A stretch of 18,693 nt of DNA from an uncultured Bacillaceae bacterium (GCA_937925695.1 CALAMD010000038.1:1-18693), one strand, 5' to 3'. Counted from the stretch's first letter, positions 1 through 7,659 are shown. Notes: generated by a model from the sequence alone, not told the origin. Numbers and translations: made by a program.

Positions 1-80
1 ATCAATTAGCTAATTTTGATAGATACAGGCTTGCAACTAAACATAATAGCAAAAATATTGATTCTCAGAATTTACTCAGC

Positions 81-300
81 GTTCGTGCAGAATTTAAAAG
101 GCTCAATATGCACGAAGTTCTCTATCCAACTCTAGTTCGTGCAGTTTAAGCGCTTCAATGTTAACAAACTTTGGGATTTAATCTGAGTTCATGAAATTTA
201 AACGACTTAATATGCACGATGTTCTCTATTCAACCCTAGTTCGTGCAGTTTAAACGCTTCAATGTTAACGAACTTTGGGATTTTATCTGAGTTCGTACAC
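81..300. repeat. Tandem 52-bp repeat array A (two ~104-bp dimers)
   Basis: Units begin at 81, 135, 187 and 239, each with GTTCGTGCAG or a variant, and a fifth starts at 291 and breaks off. Spacings are 54, 52, 52 and 52 bp. Units 1 and 3 resemble each other (AATATGCACGA, GTTCTCTAT), as do units 2 and 4 (AATGTTAAC, ACTTTGGGATTT), so the real period is a dimer of about 104 bp. Each dimer holds an inverted repeat TGCACGA / TCGTGCA (109-143 and 213-247). Fifty-two is not a multiple of three and there is no reading frame, so the array is non-coding. Bases 1-80 and 301-422 show no gene; 310-328 has only a short TGTATT/AATACA inverted repeat. Confidence 0.85.
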
Positions 301-422
301 ATTGGGCATTGTATTGTTATGTAATACACTTTACCATGCTTTAAGCAATGAGACAAATATCTCTTAAACGCATTCTACATATCAGTTCCAAATACTTTTT
401 TTATAGCTAGGAGGGGTATTCC

Positions 423-704
423 ATGTCTGAACAAAAAGAACTTAGCAGCCATGCTGTCACTTCTCTCACTTTGGGGATTATTTCTATATTTATTCCTATC
501 TTTGGTCTATTACTAGGCATCTTAGCAATTTTTTTCTACCGCCAAAGCATGCAAGCTCAAGAAAAAGGTAAAGGTTTAGCTGTTGCTGGATTAGTGTGTG
601 GTATCATCGGCGTTGGCTTTCAATTACTCATACTAATTGGATATTTTGCTTTCACAGTATCCTCAAATGAAACAATGATAGCTAGCCTAGGTATGTTAAA
701 ATGA
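423..704 (+). CDS. Small two-helix membrane protein, DUF4190-like
   Basis: 93 residues. A short polar N-terminus (about residues 1-12) is followed by a hydrophobic helix at about 13-40, a charged link of Gln, Lys and Glu (about 42-50), and a second helix at about 51-79 rich in Gly, Val, Ile and Leu. This layout, with GLLLGILAI and the glycine-rich GLVCGIIGVG, is that of the DUF4190 family, whose function is unknown. The ATG follows TAGGAGGGG at good spacing. The HAD phosphatase gene starts 39 bp downstream with no terminator between, so the two are probably co-transcribed. The family call is from pattern recognition; a role in the membrane is all that can be inferred. Confidence 0.8.
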   Translation: MSEQKELSSHAVTSLTLGIISIFIPIFGLLLGILAIFFYRQSMQAQEKGKGLAVAGLVCGIIGVGFQLLILIGYFAFTVSSNETMIASLGMLK

Positions 705-743
705 GCCATCTATACAGATGGAAAACGAAGAAAAGGTGATAAC

Positions 744-1403
744 ATGAAAGTAGCCATTTTTGATTTCGATGGTACATTATCCAAAGAAGAGACTTTTCCC
801 TTAATGATGGAGCATTTAAAGCAACATAAACAGTTTGGTAAAAATTACGGTAAATTTTATCGTTCTGTCTTACCAATATACCTGGCTTATAAAATTAAGC
901 TTTACCCAAAAGACAAAATGAGGACCCAGATGATGCAACGTTACTTAGCTGCCTTTGGCCCTATTCCATTTACAGCATTGAAAACATTTTTTCAAGATAT
1001 AGCGAAAACGCTACAGGATAATTTAAATCAAGAAGTCCTTTCATGTTTACAGCAACATCATCGAGATGGCATCTATACGATCCTACTGTCTGGTGCCTTT
1101 AAACCATTATTAACAGCAGTGACTAAAGATTATCCTTTTGACCTAATCATTGGCACGGAAATTCCGGTTAAGGATCAGAAGCTCGATCTAAGTCACCCGA
1201 TCGATCACATACAAGGACAGCGAAAAAACGAGTATCTCTTACATGCGCTGGCGGATAAATCCATTGATTGGGAAAATAGTTTTGCCTATGGTGATAGTTA
1301 TTCAGATCTGTCAGTTTTAGAACTAGTTGGTCATCCAGTGGCTGTGACACCTGATAAAAAATTACAGGCAATTGCCGAAGAAAGAAAGTGGCGCATCATT
1401 TAA
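744..1403 (+). CDS. HAD-superfamily phosphatase, SerB-like (HAD-IB)
   Basis: 219 residues, a cytoplasmic phosphomonoesterase of the haloacid dehalogenase fold. Motif I is DFDGT at residues 7-11, with D7 as the expected nucleophile and D9 as the general acid/base. Motif II is LLSGAF with S116, motif III is probably K161, and motif IV is GDSYSD at 183-188 with D184 and D188 binding magnesium. A helical cap of about 100 residues lies between motifs I and II, as in the phosphoserine phosphatase / HAD-IB group. Length is normal and all key residues are present. The start has AAAAGGTGAT just upstream. It follows the small membrane protein gene in a likely operon and ends before a strong terminator. 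The substrate cannot be read from the sequence; phosphoserine or another small phosphate ester is possible. Confidence 0.88.
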   Translation: MKVAIFDFDGTLSKEETFPLMMEHLKQHKQFGKNYGKFYRSVLPIYLAYKIKLYPKDKMRTQMMQRYLAAFGPIPFTALKTFFQDIAKTLQDNLNQEVLSCLQQHHRDGIYTILLSGAFKPLLTAVTKDYPFDLIIGTEIPVKDQKLDLSHPIDHIQGQRKNEYLLHALADKSIDWENSFAYGDSYSDLSVLELVGHPVAVTPDKKLQAIAEERKWRII

Positions 1404-1474
1404 TAATTACCATCCAGTAGCATATTTGTTTTCAGAGTATTTTTACTGGGTATTTGTTTCCAACCAACATAAAT

Positions 1475-1517
1475 AAGGGTCTAGCTCAGTCTCCAATCCG
1501 AGCTTAGACCCTTTTTT
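1475..1517. terminator. Intrinsic terminator between convergent genes
   Basis: GGGTCTAGCTC pairs with GAGCTTAGACCC (one unpaired base) around a short loop, followed on the plus strand by CTTTTTT. It closes the HAD phosphatase operon. It also lies 8 bp beyond the end of the minus-strand transporter gene and could serve it too, though the U-tract on that side (TTATTT) is weaker. Confidence 0.88.
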
Positions 1518-1524
1518 GATCCTT

Positions 1525-2709
1525 TCATAATTCTTGGATGTTTCTTCGATAATAAAAAATCAGTCCCATTAAAATTACAAGAATAAGTGAAAATAACACC
1601 ATACTCCATAACGTCACACTGATTGGGAAATGGTCAATGAGTTCCCCAGCTAGTTTAGGTAACAAAGCTCCACCTAAGCCCCCCATTGCGACGAGAATAC
1701 TTGTTGTCCATTCTTCAAATCCAGTGATTCTTTCATTAACAATTAATAAACCAATTGAAAAGATACCGCCCATTAATAATCCAGCTAAGAAAATAGCAAT
1801 AAACCCAACAATGACAGTCGGTGAGATGGCAAATATCGTTAAGCTAAATAATTGACCAAAACAACAAATCACAAAAAGATTCGCATAACCAATACGGTCA
1901 ATGACAAAGGTCATCAGTAAACGTCCAATAGTCATCGCCGCCCAAAAGACAGTAATACTTAAAGCCAATGTTGACGAACCTAAGTCCGTTGTCATACTTA
2001 AAATCGTTGGTAAATAATTCGGTAACACCATCTCTGTTCCGACATACATAAAGAAGAAAAATGCACCGATGATAACCAACGGAATTTGTTTGTTAGTATA
2101 GCGTTGGCGACGTGATCCTTTGTCTTTTTTCTTAGATGATTTAGCTTGTTTTTGTAAAATATTTTGCAATGGACCAAACGGTAGAAAAATCCAAAGCAAA
2201 ACAGCAATTAAACTGAGTATAGTAACAACAAAAAATGAATAATTCCAAATTCCTTTAGCAATTAAAAATGCTGATATAACGGGGATTAGTAAGGCCCCGA
2301 CACCAAAAAACACTTCTACAAGTACTAGGACTGATGCCTTTTTTTCTTGTAAATGACCGACTATTAATGCCGCAACAACTGTTTCTAAAATCCCAATTCC
2401 TGCTCCACCAAGCGGAACGGTAAAAAGTAAAATGTTCCAGACTGGCAATATACCTAACATCAATTGTGAAGTGGCAAAGGCTAGTAACGATAACACAATT
2501 GTAACTTTTCTACCTAGATGATTAATAATGGCTGGTGCGACAAGAACCCCGACTAAAAAACCTAAAAATTGATTCATAATGAGTTGACCACCGTCACCAT
2601 AAGCAATGCCATAGTGATCGACCATGGGTTCAAGGATAGTACCTAAAATAATATGACCAAAGCCATTTAAACAATAGACAATGCAAGCCATTAAGACGAA
2701 ATTTCTCAT
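1525..2709 (-). CDS. MFS sugar transporter, GlcP-like
   Basis: 394 residues, a polytopic membrane protein with about 12 predicted helices in two halves. A basic cytoplasmic loop at about 187-207 (KSSKKKDKGSRRQR) separates the halves, as in the major facilitator superfamily. The segments NQFLGFLVGVLVAP, GIGILETVVAALIV and LVEVFFGVGALLIP match the pattern I recall for the glucose/mannose:proton symporter GlcP of Bacillus subtilis, in the FucP/GlcP branch. Sugar-proton symport is therefore the best guess; the substrate is not certain. The ATG follows GGGGGAAAAAA, a modest ribosome binding site. A 17-codon open frame with a good ribosome binding site lies in its leader (2747-2800). A shared terminator with the HAD operon lies just past its end. 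Confidence 0.85.
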   Translation of the reverse strand: MRNFVLMACIVYCLNGFGHIILGTILEPMVDHYGIAYGDGGQLIMNQFLGFLVGVLVAPAIINHLGRKVTIVLSLLAFATSQLMLGILPVWNILLFTVPLGGAGIGILETVVAALIVGHLQEKKASVLVLVEVFFGVGALLIPVISAFLIAKGIWNYSFFVVTILSLIAVLLWIFLPFGPLQNILQKQAKSSKKKDKGSRRQRYTNKQIPLVIIGAFFFFMYVGTEMVLPNYLPTILSMTTDLGSSTLALSITVFWAAMTIGRLLMTFVIDRIGYANLFVICCFGQLFSLTIFAISPTVIVGFIAIFLAGLLMGGIFSIGLLIVNERITGFEEWTTSILVAMGGLGGALLPKLAGELIDHFPISVTLWSMVLFSLILVILMGLIFYYRRNIQEL

Positions 2710-2746
2710 TTTTTTCCCCCAAAATAGACCAATAACATTTAGCTGA

Positions 2747-2800
2747 TTAAATTGCCCTGATTTTATCAGACAAATGACAAGCTTTGCTAATATTTCCCAT
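2747..2800 (-). CDS. Possible 17-residue leader peptide (uORF)
   Basis: An open frame of 17 codons plus stop, MGNISKACHLSDKIRAI, has the ribosome binding site AGAGGTGACA directly before its ATG, better than that of the transporter it precedes. It ends 37 bp upstream of the transporter start. Near its end the leader can form a small CTGAT/ATCAG hairpin. It could be a leader peptide or a chance frame; there is no codon-family signal to decide. Confidence 0.25.
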   Translation of the reverse strand: MGNISKACHLSDKIRAI

Positions 2801-2830
2801 TGTCACCTCTTCTATCTTAATCTTTTCTAA

Positions 2831-2850
2831 TTTGAAAGTCCATTTTCAAA
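2831..2850. promoter_or_regulatory. Inverted repeat upstream of the sugar transporter
   Basis: TTTGAAA and TTTCAAA are separated by six bases, about 120 bp upstream of the transporter start. On the minus strand it contains TTGAAA, which could be a -35 element, but no good -10 follows at 17 bp. It may be an operator; no regulator gene is nearby. Confidence 0.3.
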
Positions 2851-2920
2851 GACCCTTTGTTTCCATTTCCACAACAATCTTAGGCACAGAAAGATATTTT
2901 TGTAACGTTTACCATGATCT

Positions 2921-3091
2921 TTAGTTTTTCAATTGGTTATCCTCATTACCTGATTGCGCTTTAGTTGAACGGGGTTCATGATTCGGATTGATTTTCCCGT
3001 CACCGAAACAGTCACTACACGTATACTCCCAGCCTTTATTATCAGCTAAGATACCTGATCCAGCACACGTTGTGCATTCAATCATTTGCAT
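2921..3091 (-). CDS. Small CxxCxGxG zinc-ribbon protein (56 aa)
   Basis: 56 residues. Two DnaJ-type cysteine repeats are present: C6-x2-C9 followed by AGSG, and C25-x2-C28 followed by FGDG. Four cysteines in this arrangement normally bind one zinc ion. The C-terminal 20 residues are polar and probably disordered. The ATG follows GGGAAGTGAAAAC; a second ATG two codons in is less well placed. Related short stand-alone CxxCxGxG proteins, such as YuiA of Bacillus (from memory), are of unknown function, with an RNA- or protein-binding role suspected. The gene stands alone, upstream of and in line with the sugar transporter. The cysteine pattern and ribosome binding site make it real with fair certainty. 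Confidence 0.78.
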   Translation of the reverse strand: MQMIECTTCAGSGILADNKGWEYTCSDCFGDGKINPNHEPRSTKAQSGNEDNQLKN

Positions 3092-3226
3092 GTTTTCACT
3101 TCCCTATTAAGAGTCAAAGGTTATAGTCTATTACCTTACTCCTAGTTTACTATGTAGTAATATGAACCATTACGGCTTGAAATATTCATGTTCACAAGTT
3201 TATAGAAAATAGACTTTATCCATAAC

Positions 3227-3253
3227 ACGCTTAGTTTAATAGGACATATATTA
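3227..3253 (+). promoter_or_regulatory. Predicted sigma-K promoter
   Basis: AC at 3227-3228, then 16 bases, then CATATATTA at 3245-3253 matches the sigma-K consensus AC-N16/17-CATANNNTA exactly. It lies about 40 bp upstream of the small coat-cluster gene. Sigma-K acts in the mother cell late in sporulation, which agrees with the CotX gene next door. Confidence 0.6.
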
Positions 3254-3289
3254 TAGGGATAGTTTATCTAGCGTAAGGAGGTGGAAAGG

Positions 3290-3481
3290 ATGGCAAAATA
3301 TGATGAAATTAACCAAGCTTCAAAAAAGCTTATTGATATGCTTGTTGATTCGACCTTGAGGAAACATGATGTGAAACTAGAAGCTGATAAAATTGATCAA
3401 GATACGAAAGAAGAATTAAGGGAACTAGTGCAAGAACTACAGAAAAGTGTTCAAGCTTTAACAGAAAAGCAAAAGGACTGA
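3290..3481 (+). CDS. Small helical protein beside cotX, probably spore-coat associated
   Basis: 63 residues, highly charged (Lys, Asp, Glu) with no membrane segment or cysteine, and predicted largely helical with a coiled-coil-like second half (about 36-60, ELRELVQELQKSVQAL). I do not recognise a named family. The ATG at 3290 is preferred to the in-frame GTG at 3281 because the GTG lies inside the ribosome binding site TAAGGAGGTGG. A sigma-K-type promoter lies upstream and the cotX gene starts 142 bp downstream, so a part in the outer spore coat or crust is inferred from context only. No terminator is seen between the two genes, but cotX may have its own promoter. Confidence 0.75.
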   Translation: MAKYDEINQASKKLIDMLVDSTLRKHDVKLEADKIDQDTKEELRELVQELQKSVQALTEKQKD

Positions 3482-3623
3482 AATGATTAAATGATATTTT
3501 AATTACTTCTTGAATCTTCCTATTTAGGCAGCCCTATTATATCTACCTTAGTTACTAGCCTTTCCAAAGATATAAATATCTCATATATAGATAGTGTAGG
3601 AAATATGTAAAGGAGGCTTTATA

Positions 3624-4121
3624 ATGAGGAGACCCGTTTCCAATAGAGGTCCAGTTAAGGTTATTAATCGCCAACATAGCAATAACGCAAGAAGCCCGAA
3701 ACGTAAGTGGAATGCATTAGATCCTTCGTGTTGTCATCCTTTTGCTGATCAAGATAGAACACAACGTGCAAGTCAACAGGAAAAATCAATTCAACATTCA
3801 CACGAAACAATTGTCATAAAGGATTCTTGTGATATCGAAGTTTCGACAACGGAAATTCAAGCCGTCGTCAACCTACAAGTTGCCATTCAAGCAGCGATTG
3901 CACTTGTTATCAGTATCTCTATTGCTGATGATGATAAAGCTGAGCTCGTCACCCAAGAATTGACTACGAGTATTAAGTCTAGTCAATTTAATAGGCAAGA
4001 TTTATATATTGAAAACTCACGTAATGTCAACGTAACAACCCAAGATACGGATATAGCGATCAATGCACAACTGCTATTACTCGTGCTTATCGCAATACTC
4101 TTCAGATTAGATATTTTATAA
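3624..4121 (+). CDS. cotX: Spore coat protein X (CotX family)
   Basis: 165 residues. The first 60 are basic and polar with C36 and C37 in the motif ALDPSCCHPF, typical of the CotX/CotV N-terminus. The remainder holds two copies of one motif: about residues 62-100 (DSCDIEVSTTEIQA ... AIALVISISI) and 129-165 (NSRNVNVTTQDTDIA ... IAILFRLDIL). Each has a T-T-x-x-x-x-A core followed by a hydrophobic stretch. CotX is an outer coat/crust protein, cross-linked and insoluble, made late in the mother cell. The ATG follows AAAGGAGG. A partial sigma-K -10 (CATATATAG, 3582-3590) lies upstream without a clear -35. A terminator follows the gene. Confidence 0.92.
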   Translation: MRRPVSNRGPVKVINRQHSNNARSPKRKWNALDPSCCHPFADQDRTQRASQQEKSIQHSHETIVIKDSCDIEVSTTEIQAVVNLQVAIQAAIALVISISIADDDKAELVTQELTTSIKSSQFNRQDLYIENSRNVNVTTQDTDIAINAQLLLLVLIAILFRLDIL

Positions 4122-4127
4122 TCTACC

Positions 4128-4165
4128 TGGGCATCCAATTTAAGAACGGATGCCCCATTTTTTAT
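4128..4165 (+). terminator. Intrinsic terminator of cotX
   Basis: GGGCATCC pairs with GGATGCCC around an 11-base loop and is followed by ATTTTTTATTT. Its tail overlaps the last bases of the convergent ABC permease gene. Confidence 0.88.
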
Positions 4166-5013
4166 TTATTTTTCCGAATCAATAACACGGCTAATACAAA
4201 AAAGACAATTGTTGTTAACCCAAGGTAACTCACACTCATGAGATTTGAAATGATTTGATCACTAAACTCATAGCGAATACCTAACTCTAATTTAAAGGCT
4301 GATTCTACATCTGATGGGGCATGCAAAAAAGCAGTGGTCAGAGGTTCTTCCATTAAGATTTGTCGAAGCAAAGATGCACTATGGGAGAGAGGGAAAAGCT
4401 TAATGACTGTTTGTATATAAGGTGGAAATTGACCAATTGGAATATAAATGCCTGCTAAAAAACCTACTAACGTTCCAATGACCATACTAACAGCAGCAAA
4501 AGCATTGGTTGTATGCAAGAATGATACGATAAATAATACGATAGCAGCACTTGCCAGTACAGATAGAATAATTGTTCCCAATACTAAAAGGATTTGGAAA
4601 AACGTCATTGTGAACTCGACAAATATAACTAAATATAGATACGAAAAAATAAAGGTGATGATACTCATGAGTACACCTACAAGCAGAGCACTCAAAATAT
4701 AACCACTGACAAGCATTGCCCGATCGATCGGTGAAGCATAAAAATCCATGATTCTCTTATCAGCACGATCTTCAACAAAAATACCAAAAGCCCCTAATGT
4801 TGTTGTCATAGAAGTAACAGCTAAAATCCCTGCAAGTAACCAAGAGTAAAGGATGGCAGTTTTATTTTCAAAATCCGGCATCCCTTGTGCTATTAAATCA
4901 CCTAAAAAAACAATATAAAGAACAATGATAATCAAGGCGGCAAATAGGGAGAAAAAGACAGCCGTTTTATCACGAAAATATAACAAAATATTTCTTTTCG
5001 TAAATGATAACAT
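4162..5013 (-). CDS. ABC-2 type exporter permease
   Basis: 283 residues from the ATG. A short basic N-terminus (FTKRNILLYFRDK) leads to a first helix at about 18-40, and five further hydrophobic segments follow, with a large external loop between the last two. This is the six-helix plan of ABC-2 permeases, with the N-terminal coupling helix and the conserved region before helix 5. The stop codon of the ATPase gene overlaps the start region (GTGATG), so the two are translationally coupled. GTG at 5016 is an alternative start; ATG at 5013 is better spaced from the GGGGGGGAA ribosome binding site. The substrate may be a drug, lipid or peptide and cannot be read. No catalytic or key residue is missing as far as can be judged. 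Confidence 0.9.
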   Translation of the reverse strand: MLSFTKRNILLYFRDKTAVFFSLFAALIIIVLYIVFLGDLIAQGMPDFENKTAILYSWLLAGILAVTSMTTTLGAFGIFVEDRADKRIMDFYASPIDRAMLVSGYILSALLVGVLMSIITFIFSYLYLVIFVEFTMTFFQILLVLGTIILSVLASAAIVLFIVSFLHTTNAFAAVSMVIGTLVGFLAGIYIPIGQFPPYIQTVIKLFPLSHSASLLRQILMEEPLTTAFLHAPSDVESAFKLELGIRYEFSDQIISNLMSVSYLGLTTIVFFVLAVLLIRKNK

Positions 5014-5927
5014 CACGCTTCCCCCCCTTTTCTCGTGATCGTTAAGAACACTTCATCCATACTAGATTTTTTCACTTCAAATGAATCAATATACCGTTCG
5101 CATTCATTTAAAATGGGTAATGCGTCTTTTGTACTTGGTAGTGATACATAAATGAGGGTTTTTTCTTCAAAGAATAACATGTCCTTTTCATTGAGTACCT
5201 GTTTAACTTGATCTCGATTGGATGTTTGGATGATTAATAGATGACTAGAATATTGATTTTTCAATTCCTCTGGTGTCCCTTGGGCAACAATTTCCCCTTC
5301 GTGCATGATCACCACATAATCTGATTCAGCTGCTTCTTCAATGTAATGGGTTGTTAAAAACACAGTCATATTTGTTTCTACTTGCAATTGTTTGATCGTT
5401 TTCCATATGTTTTTTCTGCTTTCTACATCAAGACCCGTTGTTGGTTCATCTAAAATTAAAATTGACGGTTGATGGATCAGGGCTCTAGCTATATCCGCCC
5501 GCCGACGCTCACCGCCGGAAAGTTTCCCATAAGGTCGATGTAAAAACGACGTTAATCCGGTGATGTTCGCTACCTGATTAATCGCTTCTTCACGTTCCTT
5601 ATTCTTCATTCCGTAAAAAGCAGCTCTGATCGCTAAATTTTCCTTCACTGTCAATAAACCATCTAGTACACTATCTTGAAAAACAACCCCTAGTTCTTGT
5701 TTGATCGCTTGATTGTTTTTCCCAACCGTATGTCCGTTCACTGTGATTTTTCCCTGATCTCGCGCCAACAAAGTTAAAATCATTGAGATCGTTGTCGATT
5801 TCCCCGCCCCATTCGTTCCTAAAAATGAGAACAGCGAGCCTTTTTCAACATAAAAACTAACGTTGTTCACTGCTTGAACATGACCAAAAGCTTTTGACAA
5901 ATTCTCCACTTCAATAATTTTATTCAT
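5013..5927 (-). CDS. ABC exporter ATP-binding protein
   Basis: 304 residues. Walker A GTNGAGKST is at 37-45, the Q-loop glutamine at about 84, the signature LSGGE at 136-140, Walker B ILILDEP at 156-162 and the switch histidine at 194, so the site is complete. After about residue 225 comes a C-terminal domain of the DrrA/CcmA type ending in MDEVFLTIT. ATG at 5927 is chosen because AGAAGGGG precedes it; an in-frame start at 5987 would add 20 residues lying inside the operator and promoter region. It powers the ABC-2 permease encoded directly after it. A 10-bp-arm inverted repeat about 60 bp upstream suggests repression by a dimeric regulator that is not encoded here. Confidence 0.92.
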   Translation of the reverse strand: MNKIIEVENLSKAFGHVQAVNNVSFYVEKGSLFSFLGTNGAGKSTTISMILTLLARDQGKITVNGHTVGKNNQAIKQELGVVFQDSVLDGLLTVKENLAIRAAFYGMKNKEREEAINQVANITGLTSFLHRPYGKLSGGERRRADIARALIHQPSILILDEPTTGLDVESRKNIWKTIKQLQVETNMTVFLTTHYIEEAAESDYVVIMHEGEIVAQGTPEELKNQYSSHLLIIQTSNRDQVKQVLNEKDMLFFEEKTLIYVSLPSTKDALPILNECERYIDSFEVKKSSMDEVFLTITRKGGEA

Positions 5928-5986
5928 AGGTCCCCTTCTTTCATTGGCGAATACCTTAAATGGAAAACATATCCACTGTCTATACA

Positions 5987-6011
5987 TAATATAAACATAA
6001 AGTTTATATTA
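5987..6011. promoter_or_regulatory. Perfect inverted repeat, likely operator of the ABC operon
   Basis: TAATATAAAC and GTTTATATTA form perfect 10-bp arms around a 5-bp spacer (ATAAA). On the minus strand the repeat overlaps plausible promoter elements, either TTGGTA-N16-TATATT or TTGTAA-N18-TAATAT, just upstream of the ABC ATPase gene. Size and symmetry fit an operator for a GntR-, TetR- or MerR-type dimer. It is too AT-rich to be a terminator. Confidence 0.6.
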
Positions 6012-6168
6012 CCAATAAGCAATTGTTTTTTACAAGAATCTTTCTAATTAACTTAAAATTTATGAAAATATATTTATTTATGCTAATCTATATAATTAGT
6101 ACTAGGTACAAATAACTAAAGAGAAAGCGTTCATTTTATTTACGAAAAACATAGAAGATAAAAGGGGA

Positions 6169-7659
6169 ATGGGTCAATTGAGAAAAAATGAGTTAACGTT
6201 TTTATTTTCTATTTTTATTCTTATCTGTTCTGTCTTGATAACTGTAGGCTGTCAAAAAATAGAAGAAACTGAAGCAGAAGAAATTATTACAGCAACTAAG
6301 GATGAAGAGGTAGTAGAAGAAAAAGCAGTAGAAAACAAGGAAGAGGATGATGAAATAATCGTGTATGCTGGCGAGCCAAGTATGATGATCGATCAAGTAT
6401 ATACGACAGAACCACTCATGGCACTTACTTTTAATGGGATCGAAGAACAAGCAAAGATGGATTCTTTATTAGAAAAATTAGCTGAATACGATCTATCTGC
6501 AACATTTTTTTTAGATCAAGAACAAATTATTGATAACAGGGATATGATTACATCAATCATTGATCATGGTCATACGATTGAATTGAGTATAATGAATCAA
6601 CAAGATTTAAGTGAGCTAAGTTATGAAGAAATATACATAGAAGCAAAGGCTGGTTATGAAGTAATTGAAGAAGTCACGGGACGAGGACCACTTTTTTCGA
6701 GAACAAAACCGTGGAGTCAAAGTAATGATCTACAATTAATTACTGCGCAGTTGGAAATGGAAGCAGTCATTGGTCATTCGATTAGACCGAGAAATAGAGA
6801 TTTAGAGAACAATGATGATTTAGCTAAATATATTGAACGGGCGCTATCACGAGGTGGCATTATTTCACTAGATATAACTGACTACCCACAGGTTATTGAT
6901 GCCATTGATTTTATTATTGAAGAAGCTAAAATAATAGACTATGCCATCATCCCGCTTGCTGATTTAGTAAACATAGGTGAAGTAAGAAAACCATTTGAAG
7001 AAATTGAAGGTCATGATTTAATCAAAAAAAACTTAGACTATGAGTCTGAAGAACCGAATCTATTGTATGCAAAGGAAACAGATGAAAAAGTCGTAGCATT
7101 AACATTTGATGATTATGGTAGTGACAAAACGGTATTACAAATACTTGACATGTTAGAAGAAAATGATATTCGATCGACCTTTTTCTTAAAAGCTCAAAAT
7201 GTCGAAAGAAATCCAAATCTAGCTAAAGTTATCCTTGAGCATGGACATGAAATAGCAAATCACACATATGCTCATCATCGTTCCACAGAAATAAGCCCTG
7301 AGGAGTTACAAGATGATTTAATCAAAGCACATCGCATAATTACTGAAGCCATCCAAGAACAACCAACGATGTTATTTCGACCACCCTTTGGAAATATTGA
7401 TGAAGAGTCAGCTAAAGTCATCTCGGCTGTCGGTTTCAATAACATCGCCATGTATGATATATCATCATATGATTGGAACCTTGAGTATACAGTGGATGAT
7501 GTCGTCAATCGCGTAATGGATAATGTTGGACCAGGCAGTGTGATTGTCATGCATATTCTAGATGACATCCATAACATTGATGCTTTGCCAATTATTATTG
7601 AAAGATTACAAGGGGAAGGCTACTCATTTGTAAAAATGTCTGAGTGGTTTGAAGAATAA
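6169..7659 (+). CDS. Lipoprotein with tandem polysaccharide deacetylase (NodB) domains
   Basis: 496 residues. A basic start and hydrophobic helix (about 10-27) end in the lipobox ITVGC with C28 as the probable lipidated residue; an acidic linker follows to about residue 64. The C-terminal NodB domain (about 305-490) is complete: TFDD (D314, D315), HTYAH (H365, H369), RPPFG (404-408), YDW (435-436) and VIVMH (H462). The N-terminal domain (about 80-265) keeps the fold pattern but has TFNG instead of TFDD, no HxxxH, and no RPP motif, so it should be inactive. The expected reaction is metal-dependent N-deacetylation of peptidoglycan or another N-acetylated glycan at the cell surface. The ATG has AAGGGG only one base upstream; a TTG at 6178 is better spaced and may be the true start. 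Confidence 0.9.
   Translation: MGQLRKNELTFLFSIFILICSVLITVGCQKIEETEAEEIITATKDEEVVEEKAVENKEEDDEIIVYAGEPSMMIDQVYTTEPLMALTFNGIEEQAKMDSLLEKLAEYDLSATFFLDQEQIIDNRDMITSIIDHGHTIELSIMNQQDLSELSYEEIYIEAKAGYEVIEEVTGRGPLFSRTKPWSQSNDLQLITAQLEMEAVIGHSIRPRNRDLENNDDLAKYIERALSRGGIISLDITDYPQVIDAIDFIIEEAKIIDYAIIPLADLVNIGEVRKPFEEIEGHDLIKKNLDYESEEPNLLYAKETDEKVVALTFDDYGSDKTVLQILDMLEENDIRSTFFLKAQNVERNPNLAKVILEHGHEIANHTYAHHRSTEISPEELQDDLIKAHRIITEAIQEQPTMLFRPPFGNIDEESAKVISAVGFNNIAMYDISSYDWNLEYTVDDVVNRVMDNVGPGSVIVMHILDDIHNIDALPIIIERLQGEGYSFVKMSEWFEE

Noticed and set aside
2899..2914. cre site upstream of the sugar transporter (GGTAAACGTTACAA on the minus strand)
   Set aside because: At least two or three mismatches to the consensus, including the conserved outer bases, and its distance from any clear promoter; too weak to list.
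3569..3590. Sigma-K promoter directly upstream of cotX
   Set aside because: The -10 (CATATATAG) misses the final TA and there is no AC at 16-17 bp upstream; cotX may instead be read from the promoter at 3227.
6121..6136. cre site upstream of the deacetylase (AGAAAGCGTTCATT)
   Set aside because: The left half and core fit but the first base and most of the right half do not; no catabolic role for the gene.
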